Origin: Icerya purchasi
Taxonomy: Eukaryota; Arthropoda; Insecta; Hemiptera; Monophlebidae
Reading direction: 5' to 3'
Assembly (NCBI GenBank): GCA_039619475.1
Contig: CM077116.1
Span: 101,477,164 to 101,541,163, forward strand
DNA: 64,000 nt
Shown: in pieces, positions 45,062 to 58,619 of the stretch
Position numbering within the stretch: position 1 is the first letter of the stretch
Layout of the letters: every line of letters begins with the position of its first letter
Position numbers and translations under genes: made by a program
Notes under the pieces: model-generated
What the model was told of the DNA's origin: nothing
The model's database searches: none
The model's input: the letters and a program-made list of their open reading frames with translations, nothing else

Positions 45062-45990
45062 ATGCAGGCTGAGCAGGGCGGCTATTATTATCGGAGCTGC
45101 ATGAAAGGCGTTTATGTGTATACTGTGATCTGTGAGCAGCAACATTCGGCAAAAAACAAATCATCTTCTGGGCGTTCCATCCGTGTTATACCATCGCGCA
45201 CGATCGTGGTCATCATTATTATCAGCGGCAGTTTTGAGGCCGTAATCGCGGTGAAGCAGCATAAATTCCGATTTTACAACTCGCATATACCTGAAGCGCT
45301 GCAGGTGCCTGTGCTATTGATGTGCTGTGGCGGCCGGCCGGTTATGGACTCACCTGCGGACGGGGCCGGTGGACGATGTCTCGGCGTTCGGCGCTCTTGC
45401 CGGCCGCTAATCACGAAATTGTGTTCATCCTCTTCTTCTTCTTCTTCTTCTTCTTCTTCTTCTTCTTCTTCCCGTTCGGCACTGGTTGTTTACGAGCTAA
45501 TAACGGCGGCGCAAGAGGAGAACGAACCGTGTTGAATATAAAACGAGCGCCTCTCCGTAATAATCATCTCCCGGAGCGGAGGACGCGAGTTACCTGCGCC
45601 AAGGAGCAGCACTAACAATAATAGTAATAACAGCGTAATCGTATAACGCGCGCTCGTCCGAGCAGGATATCTAGTAATAAGTGAAGTTATTGTCGGGCGG
45701 CTGCAGTGCAAAATGAAAAAATAAATGAAAAGCAGAGGCAGCCGGAATAAATAACGAGCGTGAGCGGGCAAGGACGAAGTTGGTGAACCTGACCGGGCGG
45801 GGAGTATTGGATTTTCGGGTTCGTTAGTTGTGTTGATATCTTCATTAAAGCCTCAAAGCACCTGTCACCGCTCTGGTACTCAATAGATGGACCACTGGCG
45901 CGTCAAGAATAATGGTCAATGCTCGCGATCGGGCTTCGTCTCCCCTCCCTATCGGCTCGCACCAGCAACCAGCCTTCCTTATTAACACGG
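45062..45990 (+). promoter_or_regulatory. CpG-rich island with a possible TATA promoter
   Basis: Far more C and G than its surroundings, with many CpG steps. A TATAAAA lies at 45,537-45,543 and a TCATC initiator-like site about 25-30 bp downstream. A 157-codon frame (45,062-45,535) is open partly because it translates the TTC microsatellite as Ser. This may be the 5' end of a host gene whose exons lie outside the window or are too short to see. Confidence 0.35.
45428..45472 (+). repeat. (TTC)n microsatellite
   Basis: About 14 TTC units inside the CpG-rich island. Confidence 0.95.
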
Positions 45991-46055
45991 ATTAGTTTAT
46001 AATACATATCGGAGAGTGTAGTGTCGATGATTCTCTCTCTATCGCATAACTGTGT

Positions 46056-46132
46056 CTGATAATAATAATAGTAATAATAATGATCGATAATAATAATCGG
46101 TAATAATAATAATAATAGTAATATTATTATTT
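46056..46132 (+). repeat. (AAT)n-type microsatellite
   Basis: Interrupted AAT/ATA repeats following the CpG-rich island. Confidence 0.85.
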
Positions 46133-46617
46133 TAACAACAAAAAGTGGAATAAAGAAAAAAGCACGAAGTTGTTCTCATTTAACGAACAACTCTGTTAGG
46201 CTGCGCGAGGCTACTACCGTATTATATCGGTGTAATCGATATTTTTTAAGAAGTGTTCGTAATTAGAATTCTACGGAGTCTTCTAACAGAATTCAGTATA
46301 CAAATCCTTCCCGCATTGTACTTATCTGCGCGAAATTTAATTTCGTTTCACATAAATTTATTAAATTCAGGTGTAATTCAAAATGGAAAACATTAATTTG
46401 ACGTAATTATGCTGTGTATGTCGCAATTTCTGAAATTCCTGTTCTACGAAAGGCCTTCATAAAGCATTCGAATTTCTGAACCGGATTGCCGAAAAAATTT
46501 ATATGAAAAATAAAGGATCGGGGAAAATCAGCGCGCTTAGATAGAATTGTTTTCTCGAATTAGAAGAGACCGGGACGATTAGTAACTGTACAGACGGTAT
46601 GCAGTAATCTAAAACTA

Positions 46618-47010
46618 AACTAAACAAACTAAAATTAAAGGCCCATATCCTGACCAAAGGCCTCCCTCAACCTTGCCCATTCCCTTCGGTCCTGGGCAAT
46701 CCTCTCGCATTGTTTATTATGTAAAAATTTTGTTATTCCCATCGTAGAATTACTCTATTCCTTTTATTTCCTATATACTAGTTTTTTATTCTCTATGTCC
46801 ATCTATCGTCCGTTAGTCTCGCTACATGTCCATTCCCATTTTTTCCTTCTGCATTCCTCGGCAAAATTTATTGCATTTTTAAGCTTACCTTTAATAATCG
46901 TATTCCTGATTCCATCTTTACGTCTGATGTTTAGCATTGACCTATACGTTGCATTATTACTACTTTCCATTTTCCGTTCATCAATTTTTGTTTCTACAGC
47001 ATTAATCATG
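46618..47010 (-). pseudogene. LINE reverse transcriptase C-terminal remnant (minus strand)
   Basis: The minus-strand frame 46,803-47,009 gives NIRRKDGIRNTIIKGKL and RKKWEWTC. A further frame at 46,620-46,720 gives CERIAQDRREWARLREAFGQ. Both match the tail of insect endonuclease-reverse transcriptases (KxRIRN...KWxWaGH...AQDRxxWxxLxEAF). The gap between them is decayed. Confidence 0.65.
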
Positions 47011-49149
47011 CAGGATATAAAGAATTAATTGAAAAAAAAAAAAAAAGGAAAGAAAAGAAGGAATACACTTTTGCATAGGCCAGAATTTACAGCATAATGT
47101 TAAATATAAGTTTAGCACCGACCTCCGAAGAAAGTTTCGGGGCTGATTTCGAACAGTTTTTTTACAATATTTATCCCAGATTATGAAAAGTTCGAAGCAG
47201 TTGAACTGTATAAATTTTAATGATTTTGCAAGAACGTTCTAGGAGAATCGATCGCCTCGAAGTTTACTGAAAAACGAAAACACGCGAAAAGCGAACTTGA
47301 AAGAGCCGTCTCCTGCAAAGAATATCGCTGACCATTAAAGTACCGCAAATTAATTAGAAGAACACGGTCGTAAAGCATTCAGCGACAAATTTCTACTAGG
47401 ATTAATGTCCGGCACACGGGACATAAAAGAAACAGAGCATTTGTTGTGACTAAGAGGGATCTCTGTTTTGTTTTATATGCTCTTACGTATCAATAAACTT
47501 GCGACAATCTCAGAAAATAAATCGATTATAGTATTCCGTTTACAAACGAATTCTCCCGGCGATCATTTTACAATGACAACAAGCTGTCACTTGAATTACT
47601 TCTTCACGAGGCGAAGCTTAAAGGTGATTCCTAATACATTCTACACCTACTTTCTTCTTTAATATCTTTACTCTTCTTGGTGAACGATCGAACATCTCAG
47701 AAATCCAAAAACTAGCTGCTCCTCAAATAATCTTGCTTATGCTTTACAATGAATAAACCCTTTTAAGAACAGACGCGGGAAGGTGAAAAATATCGTCTTT
47801 TTTTTGTGCATGTTTTTCCTTTCTCGAATCTTGATTGCATTTTATTTATTCTTTTTCTGAACTACGCTATCATAACTTATTTGATGACGTAATTATAAAA
47901 TAAAACAACCCCAAGTCTGCATTATCTGAATGCATTATATTAGACCCAAAAAATCACCTGCAGTGGAAAAGTCTTACCAATAAATTGGAAAAATTAAATT
48001 ATTAACTCTACTATCTCCGCTAGTATTGCTCCCGATCGATCATATTTAACCAGATTTCACTAAGTATTAGATCAACCAATATATCGCCGTACAGCGCAAT
48101 AAACTAAGCTGGTACCGCAGTTACCAGCACATAAAATTAATCAGAGTTTTACCAAAAGCAGAATACTGTTTGACTTGAGGGACAAACTGGAAAATAGCGA
48201 ATTATTAAACTTTAGCTAATTGCGTAATGTTCAACTTTTAAACTTTGAATTCGAAAATAAAATACCCGGAGACTATTAAACCGGTTGCGAACCGTGGAAA
48301 AGTTTTCATTTTAACAAAACTCTACTACCGCAAAAACAAGCGATACCAGTCATGGAGAATTGCGTAATATACTTTCAGAACGTTTTCATTAATGAATCAT
48401 AAAAAGAGACATAAACCAGTTATAAATTATATTTCAGGTAAAATTTCGCAAATTCGTAACTAATATTTTAATATCATATTAATGGCTTTTAAAATTCCTT
48501 AATTTTACCGATTTAAACATTATATTCCTCAATCCGCTACACAAATCTATACTTAATCGTGGTCCATGTTAATTAATCGTTGCATAAAAATAGACTCGAT
48601 CGCGCTTATAAGGAAATATATTCACGCTGAAATTTTGTAGAAATAAAAATATAGTTTTGCGAATTTATTTACGTTTTATATAATACACGCAATATATAGT
48701 GATGTACAAAGCTATCAAATTAATAAGAAATGAAAATTACACTCACCTGCCGCACAAATAATTTATCTTAAAAAATAATTTGTAATTTTTCAATAAATTC
48801 ATATTATTAAGTTATTCGATTTTAATTACTTCGCATTTATCGCATAAAATGAAAAATTGTTTTATTTTACTTAATGTCGTAAAAACAATATTTGCTTGAC
48901 CTTAAAAATACATTTATTTAAGCAAATTTTTTAGAAATTTTAAGTTATTGAATCGTTATTACGTTTATTAAGTATCCTGCCGCTCGCGACATGTCGCATA
49001 TTAGTAGCTATTAGTCTTATACGATATATTTATGTATATTTCTTTTATTTGATTTCATTATTACTGATCGAATAATTATATTTTTCAGTATTCGTGTAGA
49101 TTTACTTTATTTTTTTATTTTCCGTACTTTTACTCGATTTTTAAAATTT
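47011..49149. other. No gene recognised
   Basis: Starts with an A run (47,031-47,046), then AT-rich sequence without family motifs. Confidence 0.4.
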
Positions 49150-49752
49150 ACTTTTATACGTTGCGTTCTGAAGTGGCCGCCCGCGATGGTCCTTTACTCT
49201 GTAATTTTCTTACCTCGGACATCCTCCTTCTTTCCTCCGCCAATCATTCCCGACTATGGTTGGACATCTATTCTTCTCTATTTTCTAATCCCGCCTCTCA
49301 TTATCTTCAAATTCATCCGGTTCCCTGTTCTCAGCCGTGGTTTCCTATTCTTATCAACGCTCCGCGATCGTTTCTTTAATCAGACTGCGTTTTAATCATT
49401 CCCTTCTACCTTCTTCACGTTTTCGTTTTTCCCTGTCCTCGTCTCCTGATTGTCTCCTTCATAGTTCCATCTCTACCCCACTATATATTGCAAACCGAAT
49501 CTTCTTTGAATGCCCCGCCCTTGATTCTGAGCGCTCTGTTTTGTACTAAAAAATCTTAACACTGGGTCTTCCTGCTCCGTATAATTCTTCCTTTGTCCTT
49601 TCCTTTCCATCTTCACATATGTATAATAAACCCTGTACTCCAATCTTTCCTAAGCTCTATTTCTAATCGTATCTCTATTTAATCCTTTCCATAATTTCTG
49701 TAGTTGTTGGGTCAAAGCCGTTGAAAAGAAAAGAAAAGAAAAAAAAAGTACT
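49150..49752 (+). pseudogene. 5'-truncated LINE 3' end
   Basis: Frames give LFSNPASHYLQI, QPWFP, RLRFNHSLLPSS, IFFECPALDSERSVL and LGLPAPYNSSFVLSF. These match the region after RNase H in an insect LINE group (RLRFGH..LP and HxxFxC motifs). It ends in GAAAA-type repeats (49,722-49,750). Confidence 0.65.
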
Positions 49753-52700
49753 TTTTTCTCCTTTCTTCTTTTTTTTTATAGTTTTGACAAAAACTTTCAT
49801 TGTTTCTGGAAAAATTATTATATAAACTGATTGAATCGCGCGCGGACATATTACGAAATAATAACAATAATAATAAAGAATTTGATTTGAAAAGAATAGC
49901 ATTATTACCGTCGATATTATTACTATTATCGCTATTATTCCTATTCCTAAGCAGTATTTTCGTATTCATTTTAGTAAAAAAAAATTCAGTAATAAGATGA
50001 TAACGATGTTAATGAGTCTTCGCCGTGGAAGCAAGACGGTGCAGCTAAACTCTGACCTGGTCGGTCGATGCAGTTCCGCTAAATTACTACTGAAACAGTT
50101 AAAACCGCTGAAAAAAACGATATGTCGTCTGCTGTAAAGTTAAACTTGCGATTAAAAGTCGAAATAGACTGGCACACCTTCTGCACTGGCTGCTCGAACA
50201 GGTTGCTGGAGAGAGTTCACAGCTCATCAATTTCAGCGAACGGAAATAAATTGATTTAGATCAACGTGGACGCTGTGCGTACAGGGCAATGCAAATGTAT
50301 ATAGCGGAGAGCAGTGCTGCTAGGTGGCATTGCTTTTGTCGACTGCGTGCAGAGACGGAACAATGTTGTCGCTGGAAAGGTAGAGCGAAGTGGCTTACTG
50401 CGAAATAAATATGCCGGTAGCGTCGTTCAGGATCGCTAGTGTACTTGATGTGTTTTCCAATAAATTTCACCCTTTTCGTTGGAGCTCATATATCAGTTTT
50501 AACAGAAGACCTGATCGTCGTTTCCGTGCCGTTCCATTTCAGCCAACATCTCCGCTACAAAAGCCTCTCCTCTTAATAGTACGCTCCTTTCTTCCTCCTT
50601 AAGTGAACCATATTGCCTTTTGTCAAAGCTAACACACCTACATGCACACCTAGTCCAATAAATTTATAGCAGTCGGTACAGTCCTCTTACAATACACGAA
50701 CACACGCACTGGCACGCGTATATATTTATAAACTTGTATATCTATGTGATCGATGCAAAGATGCTGTTGTGTATAAACAGATGGAAAAGACAAACGGACG
50801 AAAAAAGGTCCTTCAGGCCGAAGTAAGATTTATTAGTAGAAAGGGCTGCAGGAAAATCAGTAACAAAACAAGATGCGGACACTTGAAAATACACAGCGTG
50901 CTAGAAGTTCTTAAACGAATCCGTATTTTTTAATTTTTTGTCGATTAACGAATACACTAGTCGGTTTTCGATTCGCTAACTTTCTCGCAATTAAAAGACT
51001 AATTTTAGCATTTAATTATTCTCGTCCTATTGTTTTTACAGAGAAAGTGAAATTTAAATAAGAATGTACGAACGTTATTACGAACATTTAAAAAAATTTA
51101 ACGCCTTCACCATGTATGGATTTGAAAAATTCCGTCAATTTTGAATTCAGAAAAAAAAGAAAAAAAATTTTATTAAAAATATTATATATGAGGTGTGAAA
51201 ACCTTTTTTTTTGTGTGTGTGCGTATTGTTCCGTTCATAAATTTGACTGCTACTAAGTCGGTGCATAAATAATCCAAACCAAGCTGGGAAACATAGTATT
51301 CGATTTGAAAAATAATTGTTTATAAACAAGGTAGCAAAATTTTCAACATATCAGAATCATTAGGAAAATGGAATTGCCGAGACCGAGTCCAGGTATAGTG
51401 GACACTCGAAAAGGTCCAAGCAGCAAAATCTGGGAATGCGAAATTACCAAGAGTTGTTTAGGACAGTAGAAAACTTTGATGGCGCTTAATCAAGTGAATT
51501 TAAACAAAATAATCAAAACAAATGGTATAGAAAGGAATGATCAAGCGCACTTCGCTAGTGTTCATATTTATTGCAGTTCAACGGCAGATGGTTAATTCCT
51601 TTTAAGATGTGATCAGTTACACTCGGTAACTTTGCCTTGAAAAATTCAAAGCTACTCGATAATTACACGAAACCGGCAAGCAACAACCACATGTTTACGA
51701 ATAAGTCAGCTGGGGATAGATTCTGGTACAAAATAATACTAAAGGACAGACGGAAGCTCCAATATACAGTCATATCTATCTTGGTTCTGATTACTTCAAA
51801 AACGAATCCTCTCCGCATTACCATCAAGCCTAACCTGACGAAAATGACAACAATTTACCATCAAAAGTAGCCCCCTAACCGCAGTATCCCCGGTCTCATT
51901 CACATCAATTAGACCAGCTATACAGCGGAAACTTACCTGAAAACATTAGTACATTTGTGTTTGATTTCATAAATATGAGAGTGGCATTTACAGTTAACAA
52001 ATCATTGTATTCAGCACCGTAAGTGTACTTAAACTGTCGGTTACTTTTGTCCTGTATTACACATATTAAATATATTAAATATAATCCCTAATGCCTTTAG
52101 CCAGCAGCTCAGCAGTGAAGACGGACGATACAGGTAGTAACTTAAATTTAATGAAGCCCCCTCGTAATCGAACTGTCTGCGAAAATATGAATAAAGTTAC
52201 TCTACCGTCTACTAAATTACCAAATCATGCATTGACTGAATCTAGCTCTCTACATCCTTTAATTGTTTGAATAAAGAATGATCAAATTCAGATCATTAAT
52301 ATAAACGTAAGAGTTGGCCTGTATCTGTAATATACAGATGTTGTCTTAGCTAGGACTGGCATTTTAGAAGGAGCAAATCTGGAGTACATGTTAATTTCAG
52401 TTGAGTCTACGGTTAATGTAATTACAAAATTTCAACAAGAACTTATCGGCTAAAATATGTCTCGCAGTAAACAATGGCCAAATGTTTGCCTCTCTTTGAA
52501 GGCACGTGGCGGGCTTAAAAAATAACTCCAACTTTTACAACATTTACATTTTGCAAACTTGTTATCTAATATCCATTTTTTCGAATAAAACTCGTTACCC
52601 AACGGAGACCATTGCGTAAGCGATTTTTTACTTTTTTCGTAGTATAGAATAACCGATTCAATTTACATCGGTGACAGCGAATAGATTTTAATTTACATAG

Positions 52701-53860
52701 TGAAAAATGATGTACTTATGTGCGAACGACACCAGTCGGTTGTTTTCTGTCGGCCTTTATGTATATTCTCCGACTTTCCAGCGCAGTTAAACTTATTAAT
52801 ACGGCGTTGGCGATAACTCAAAAAATGAGTGAATGCAATTTTTATTTAATAAAATTAAATGAAATGCATAGTACGAGATAATACGCATAGCCGAGACATG
52901 CATCCCAACCAACGCTCACTTATAACCTCTGTTTTGAAGATGAAAACATTGTTTTTTTTTCGTTTAATTTAAATAAAAAAAAAAAAAAAAACAGCTAGAA
53001 TAAAACGAATCCGTAAAAATCACTAAACTGGATTACACTGAGCAATTCCTATACTTAGTATTAAAGACACAGGTAACTAGAAAACCTGTCCGTGAGATTG
53101 CAAAATTTTTACCGATTTTGAAAATAGCCAAGTTTCACATATTCAATTTCACAATAATTTGATGAATTGCATCATGAACGAAAATCAATTTTATAAAGTA
53201 CAAAGAGGTTTTTCTTGGGGGGAGAGATTCAAAAAATAGTATTTTATTTGTTCTAGTATGTAAAATTTCATTAATAATTGAAAAATTGTGTTCATGATAG
53301 TTTTAGGAAATCGTAAAACATCTAAATGCAAGCCAGCAAGGATGCTAAAGCTGCAGAATATATTTAATTTTAAAAGTAGTGAAATTTTAACTAATTAAAA
53401 ATGTTACTCAAAACGAAATCTTTGATATGCTTTCCAGCTAATTTTCAAACGCAGAAATGAATCCTCGGGACGCTGTTTAATTCCTTTTCTTTTCTTATAC
53501 ATAATTTTTAATGGTGTCCACAACACGAAAATGAGAACATTGTGTTTGCTGTAGGTTAATAAAAATATATGCTATGTAATTGTTATTTAATTACTCGCAC
53601 TAACTTCCGATTTCCTTTATTTAGTTCGTCAAAGATATCTATATTTCTTTGTTACTTTACAACTCGATTAATTCTAAAATTAAGAAATATGATTACATCA
53701 CAGCAGTTTTTCAGTAATAATTTCGTAATATTAGTTTTTTGCTGTAACCTTTACAAAATTATTACATAAAAATTTTAAATTTATAACTCAGTAAAAAAAT
53801 ACGGATTAATTAATTTATAGTGCTATGATATTTAATTTTAAAATTAGTTTCGGTAATGTA
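49753..53860. other. Long stretch without a recognised gene
   Basis: A moderately GC-rich part lies at 50,020-50,600. Short frames at 51,637-51,870 and about 52,091-52,270 have no firm motif. An A run lies at 52,976-52,990. Confidence 0.4.
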
Positions 53861-53861
53861 A

Positions 53862-54265
53862 TAAAAATGCTTTTTTACAAAAAATAAATACCGACTTCAA
53901 GGTTTATTATACAAATTTAAAAATGCACTAAAAAGTAAAAAATAATTACTCCCGATAAAATATATATACATATATCAGAGTGATATAACTTAAGGTGATA
54001 TCGTAATTCTTATACAACATTAATACTTATTAGAGTTGGAATTAAATTCATGTTAGGAACAATTTAATCAACATTTAATGCAGTTTTTAATTATTCTTTT
54101 AATATGAATTTGATGCCAACTCCAAAAAATTAATGTTGTATAAGAATTGCGATATCACCACTTAAGTGTTATATCACTCTGATATATATATTTTATCGGG
54201 AGTAATTATTTTTTACTTTTTAGTGCATTTTTAAATTTGTATAATAAACCTTGAAGTCGGTATTT
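53862..54265. mobile_element. Hairpin element with ~190/160 bp inverted arms
   Basis: ACCGACTTCAAGG and following sequence (from 53,893) is mirrored up to CCTTGAAGTCGGT near 54,262 around a 50 bp loop (54,053-54,102). The left arm extends outward to about 53,862. The missing outer part of the right arm reappears after the LINE at 55,630, so the hairpin was split by it. A GAAGTCGGTT motif recurs at 56,015 after a long A run. Confidence 0.75.
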
Positions 54266-54269
54266 TTTA

Positions 54270-55632
54270 TTTTTTTTTATTATTCAATTAATGAGCCACA
54301 TAGCTACACAGAGGGCTTCACGGCTCAATTAGGAAGGGAATGAGGTTAAATGAAATGGAAAAGTTTGACTTGTTTAATGAAACTTATTGTTTTATCTATG
54401 GAGTTGGAGGGATCATTAAGAGCTAGAACACGGCTTGAAGGAACATGGAGAGAGAGTCGGAGAGGAGCTGTCTTTAAGCATGTGAAAATATGATCAACCG
54501 TTAAGCCCTCTTTGCCACAATGAGGACAGTCGGGAGGGAAAAGATTTGATAAGAGATGGGAGTGAGTAAGTCGGGTGTGCCAGTACGTAGCCGAGTAATC
54601 ACTATCTCTTCTTGACGTGACCTTCGGTTTGAGGAGTTCCACGGTATCGGCTTTTCTTTGAGGTCTCGAAGCTTATTACTTTCTATGTTATGCCAATGCT
54701 GCTTCCACATAGAAAGTATTAGCTCTTTATAATGTTGTTTGAGGTCTTCGGCAGTAGGACGAATAAGCATAGAAATTGTACTGTTGAGTTTGGCAGATTT
54801 GGCAGCCAAATCCACCATATCATGTCCAGGAATTCCTACATGGCCTGGGATCCAGATAAATTTTGTTGAAATAGACCGTAAATACATAGTGTTTAGAATC
54901 ACTTTAATGCGCTGAGCAATTGGGTTTGATGGAAATGGATCTTGTAGTAGTTGGAGTGACGTAAGAGAATCAGACAGGATTATCAGGTTTTGTTGAAAGT
55001 GGCGTAAGAAATATTGGAGACATAATAAGATAGCTGTTAGTTCTGCAGATAGGATAGATAGACGGTTGCTTAAGCGATGTGAGAATATTTTTTTATTTAC
55101 AGAGTACGCACAAGCCACTCTTTTTTGGGTTTTAGAGCCATCGATGTAGCATTGGATGTGGTTAGGGTATTCTTGGAGGATTAGTTGTAATTTTCCCAAG
55201 ATTATATTTTTATCAGCTGGTCTAAGAAGTTTTGATAAATCCAATCGGATCTCAGGGATTTGAGAGACCCACGGTGGAGGTTCAGAAAATATGGTTAAGA
55301 GAGGGTGGGTGTTGTACTTTTGACAGGTCAATTTTTGGTGAATTGTTTGGATTAAAGAGATAGTCATATATAGGTATACTGGGGTTTTGGGCAGCTGAGA
55401 TAACAAAATTAGAGGTAGAGAGTAATTGACGGTAGCGGAGTGGAGGAATAGCTGTTTCCGCACATATACTGTCTATTGGAGTAGTGCGGAACGCTGCTGT
55501 AGCGATTCGGAGAGCTGTTGTCTGGATTGTGTCTAAAAGTTTTAATGCTGACTTATTAGCTTGGCTATATATAGGTGCTCCATAATCGATTCTGGCTAGC
55601 ACAAGAGATTTATATAGTTGTAGTAGTCATTT
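54270..55632 (-). pseudogene. I-like LINE with near-complete RNase H domain, minus strand, nested
   Basis: Minus-strand frames give LARIDYGAPIYSQA and TALRIATAAFRTTPI (end of the RT region), then a 320-codon frame (54,501-55,463) with RNase H signatures: CYIDGSK, LSAELTAI, ILSDSL and WIPGHVGIPGHDMVD. All four catalytic acids appear present. A C-terminal zinc-like motif CPHCGKEGLTVDHIFTC follows in another frame (54,346-54,642). Frameshifts separate the three parts. The 3' end is an A/T-rich tail at 54,262-54,290, and the 5' end is truncated at about 55,632, inside the hairpin element's right arm. Confidence 0.85.
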
Positions 55633-55970
55633 ATTTTTTGTAAAAAAGCATTTTATTTTTTACTTTTTAGTGCATTTTTATTCAATTAAATTAAAACATT
55701 TTAATAAGAACAGATATTTCCACGGTAAAAACACCAAAAGCTACATTTCCATGGTAATTTGGCAAATTTATAGTATTTTAAGTCAATAAATCTAACTGGA
55801 CGGTGAAAACAATCATGAATGAAAAGCATCCAAAAAGCTTCAATCTCCCGCATTATTAAGGATAACTCAAAAACTATCGGTCAGATTTTAATCAATGACA
55901 AACACCACCTTTCAAATAAAAGAACAATCATCAAAATCGGTTCATCTAGAAGAAAGTTCTGTGGTAACCC

Positions 55971-56008
<38 letters not shown>

Positions 56009-56028
56009 TTTTTTGAAGTCGGTTAAAA
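55633..56028. repeat. Remaining outer arm of split hairpin and adjoining repeat with poly-A
   Basis: ATTTTTTGTAAAAAAGC at 55,631-55,650 matches the inverse of 53,865-53,882. The following sequence has a run of about 29 A (55,975-56,005) and ends TTTTTTGAAGTCGGTTAAAA, similar to the hairpin ends. Confidence 0.45.
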
Positions 56029-57300
56029 AATGTAAGACGATTCTAGAAAAATGAATAAAGAAAATTGTTCAAATTAGTACAAAGATCAGCGATTCACTGC
56101 TACATATATCGAATAACATTCGCTTTCTTACGGTTGATTCTCAGCACACGTGATGTACTTTTCCTTCCGTCGTGCTTAACCTACACCTCACCCTCCGGAT
56201 AAAGTATTAGCTCGTTGAATAATCAACTTGCTCTTAAGGATGTCTACACTACGATTCTCATTAAAATTATTTCGTAAGTACGTTAGCACGGCAGTTTTGA
56301 GATTGTTTTTTATCGAGTTTTGAAATTATTATTACACTAGCTTTATCCCAGATTTTTATGTATATATTACAAGTACACATCTAAGTACTGTGTGTGTAAC
56401 TACCTGGGATATTGTGGCGCCTAGGCTCAGTAGAAGCTACAGTAGGCGATTCGATCCATTGGATGCTGCTAAATTCAAAATTGGACGAACAAAAAATTGA
56501 ATGGAGTATGACTTGCGGTATTAAGTAGTGTACTGACACCGTTTAAGCAGATGCTGTACAGTTGGTGAGAATGCCGAAAAGGGGGCTGGAAGACAGAGGG
56601 GAACTCCTCCGAAGACGTAGTCGTGAGTTAATGCCTTATGCGAAAACTAAAATCTCGATAGAATTCAAAATTCCCTACGGGAACGGTGGCCACCATGAGT
56701 GGGTGCTCGACTTTAAAAACCTAAGTCAGGCCATTCGATCCGATCACAGTTTACTCTATTCTTCGGAAAAACTCATTTGGAATTAGGCCGCAGTCATCTT
56801 TCGCTGTAATCGTTATTTATCAAAACTCAAATACTGCTACATTTTCATCCTTAAAAAAAACAGATTTTGGAAGAATAAATGTTCACTCTGTATGTTTATT
56901 ATTTATATCAGGAAATGAATAACTCTTTTTTATAATTTCAGAAAACTTAAAATTAGCAGCGAACATAGTGTGCTATAATTTATAGATTTTAAACACGTCT
57001 TATTTAGGGGGAAATCGAAAATCTTAACAACTTGCATTATCCTTTTTGAATTACTTAAACATACCACATAAAACAAATTCCGTATTAACTATGCGAGACA
57101 AGAGTAAAAACATAAAACAATAATACTTTTAAGTTCAGTCGAAGTAACTAATACACTCTTTACCAAAGGGAGCCCGATTAATCTCGAAAACCAACCCGTT
57201 ACTGCCTGCGCGCAGATTAAGATACCCAACAAACAAGTTGGTTTTATCAAATGTCTTTCCCACAATTCCAAACGACAAACTCTTACGGCATCTTAGTGCT
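56029..57300. other. No gene recognised
   Basis: A 74-codon frame (56,562-56,786) has no recognisable motif. Confidence 0.4.
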
Positions 57301-57329
57301 AATTTTTCAATAAAATCCCTTTTAGAGAT

Positions 57330-58500
57330 ATGCCGAATTTGGCCATGTCTTAAGAAGGCGACGTTGGCTTCATATCAAACACACCAACTATAATAACATA
57401 CCAGAATCATTTCTTATAGGGACCATAATGGTAGAGACCACAGAAGTTTTGCCCAATTGCAGAACCATATGTGTCCTAAATACAACAAAAACCAAAACCC
57501 CTCTCAGACTGATGGTAAGTGCACCTGGTACAGATTTCATTCACTCTTTCATGTTAAAATACCCTCTCACAGAGGTCAGGCTGTATTTGCTACCTATTTA
57601 TAACCAGATCGGGGAACAAGGCAATATTCCATCTCATAGAAAAGGATAATTGTTGTTCCCATCTTGAAATAAAGATCACTCACTACCTGGGTTCTCTACC
57701 GTTCCATCTCGTTGCTAAGTTCATAATCTAAAATATTGAAAAAAATGGTCAACGGACGCCTCCTCTCCCGTTGCGAATCTTATAATATTCTCTCTCCAAT
57801 ACAAACCGTGTGAAAACACAGCCACAGAAAAACTGCAGGAATCACTTCGGCATGTGGAAACTTGGCTAAAACGATGGCTCATAGTAGTCAATGAAAGTAA
57901 GTCGACGCATATTTCATTCACAAATCGAAAAATTGAACGCCTGCCAATCAAAATAAATAACTTCGTAATATCACATGCCAATAACGTAAAATATTTAGGC
58001 ATGTACTTGGACGCTCATTCAAAAAAAAAAAATGGAGCATTCGAGGTTTAAAACTAGAACCATGTCGTGGCTGTTAGCTAAGAGATCGGGCTTATCGTTA
58101 GATAATAAAACTCTATTATATAAAATAGCTCTAAAACCGATCTGGCTGTACGTTATACAGCTGTAGGGCTGCGCAAAAACATCGAACTTACAGAAAATAC
58201 AACGATATCAAAATAGGGTACTGAGAACCATTACTGCAGCCCCCTATTACGTTTCAAATTATACCCTCCATAATGACTTGAATGTCATGTCTGTGGAGGA
58301 TGAAATTAAAAAACAAGCAAATAAACATGTTGCCCGACTTAGCATCCATATGAACCTACTTGCTAACAATTCGCTGGATAACTCCGGTGAAATACGTAGA
58401 CTGTGGCGAAATAAGCCTCTAGACCTTGTCCGGCCATTATAAAGTTTAGAGGGAGTACTAATGAGCACTACCCCTTCACAAGACATTCTTTATCGCAATA
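57330..58500 (+). pseudogene. Jockey-like LINE reverse transcriptase remnant
   Basis: Fragments in order are FMLKYPL and RPL-type RT pieces (57,520-57,720), then METWLKRWLIVVNESKSTHI and VKYLGMYLDAH (57,854-58,020), KTLLYKIALKPIWLY, KIQRYQNRVLRTI and APYYVSNYTLH, and a K..NKHVARL tail to about 58,440. The order matches the Jockey remnant at 23.7 kb, but the two are clearly different copies. The YADD catalytic segment is not seen, probably deleted near 57,800. Confidence 0.75.
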
Positions 58501-58619
58501 AATTAATCGCTAAATGACCACTAAAGCTGGTCAGTTGTACAAACCGGAGACTGTACGGCTAAATCAACGTAGTGTCATCTGGTCAACCTTTTCCAAACGC
58601 AACAGCGCCTAATAACCAT

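Noticed and set aside
45062..45535. 157-codon frame with a poly-Ser run as a protein
   Set aside because: The Ser run is a translated TTC microsatellite, and the frame lacks any recognisable domain.
51637..51870. Possible pogo/Tigger-type transposase piece
   Set aside because: A vague resemblance around FTNKSAGDRFWYKI only; no catalytic motif or terminal repeats.
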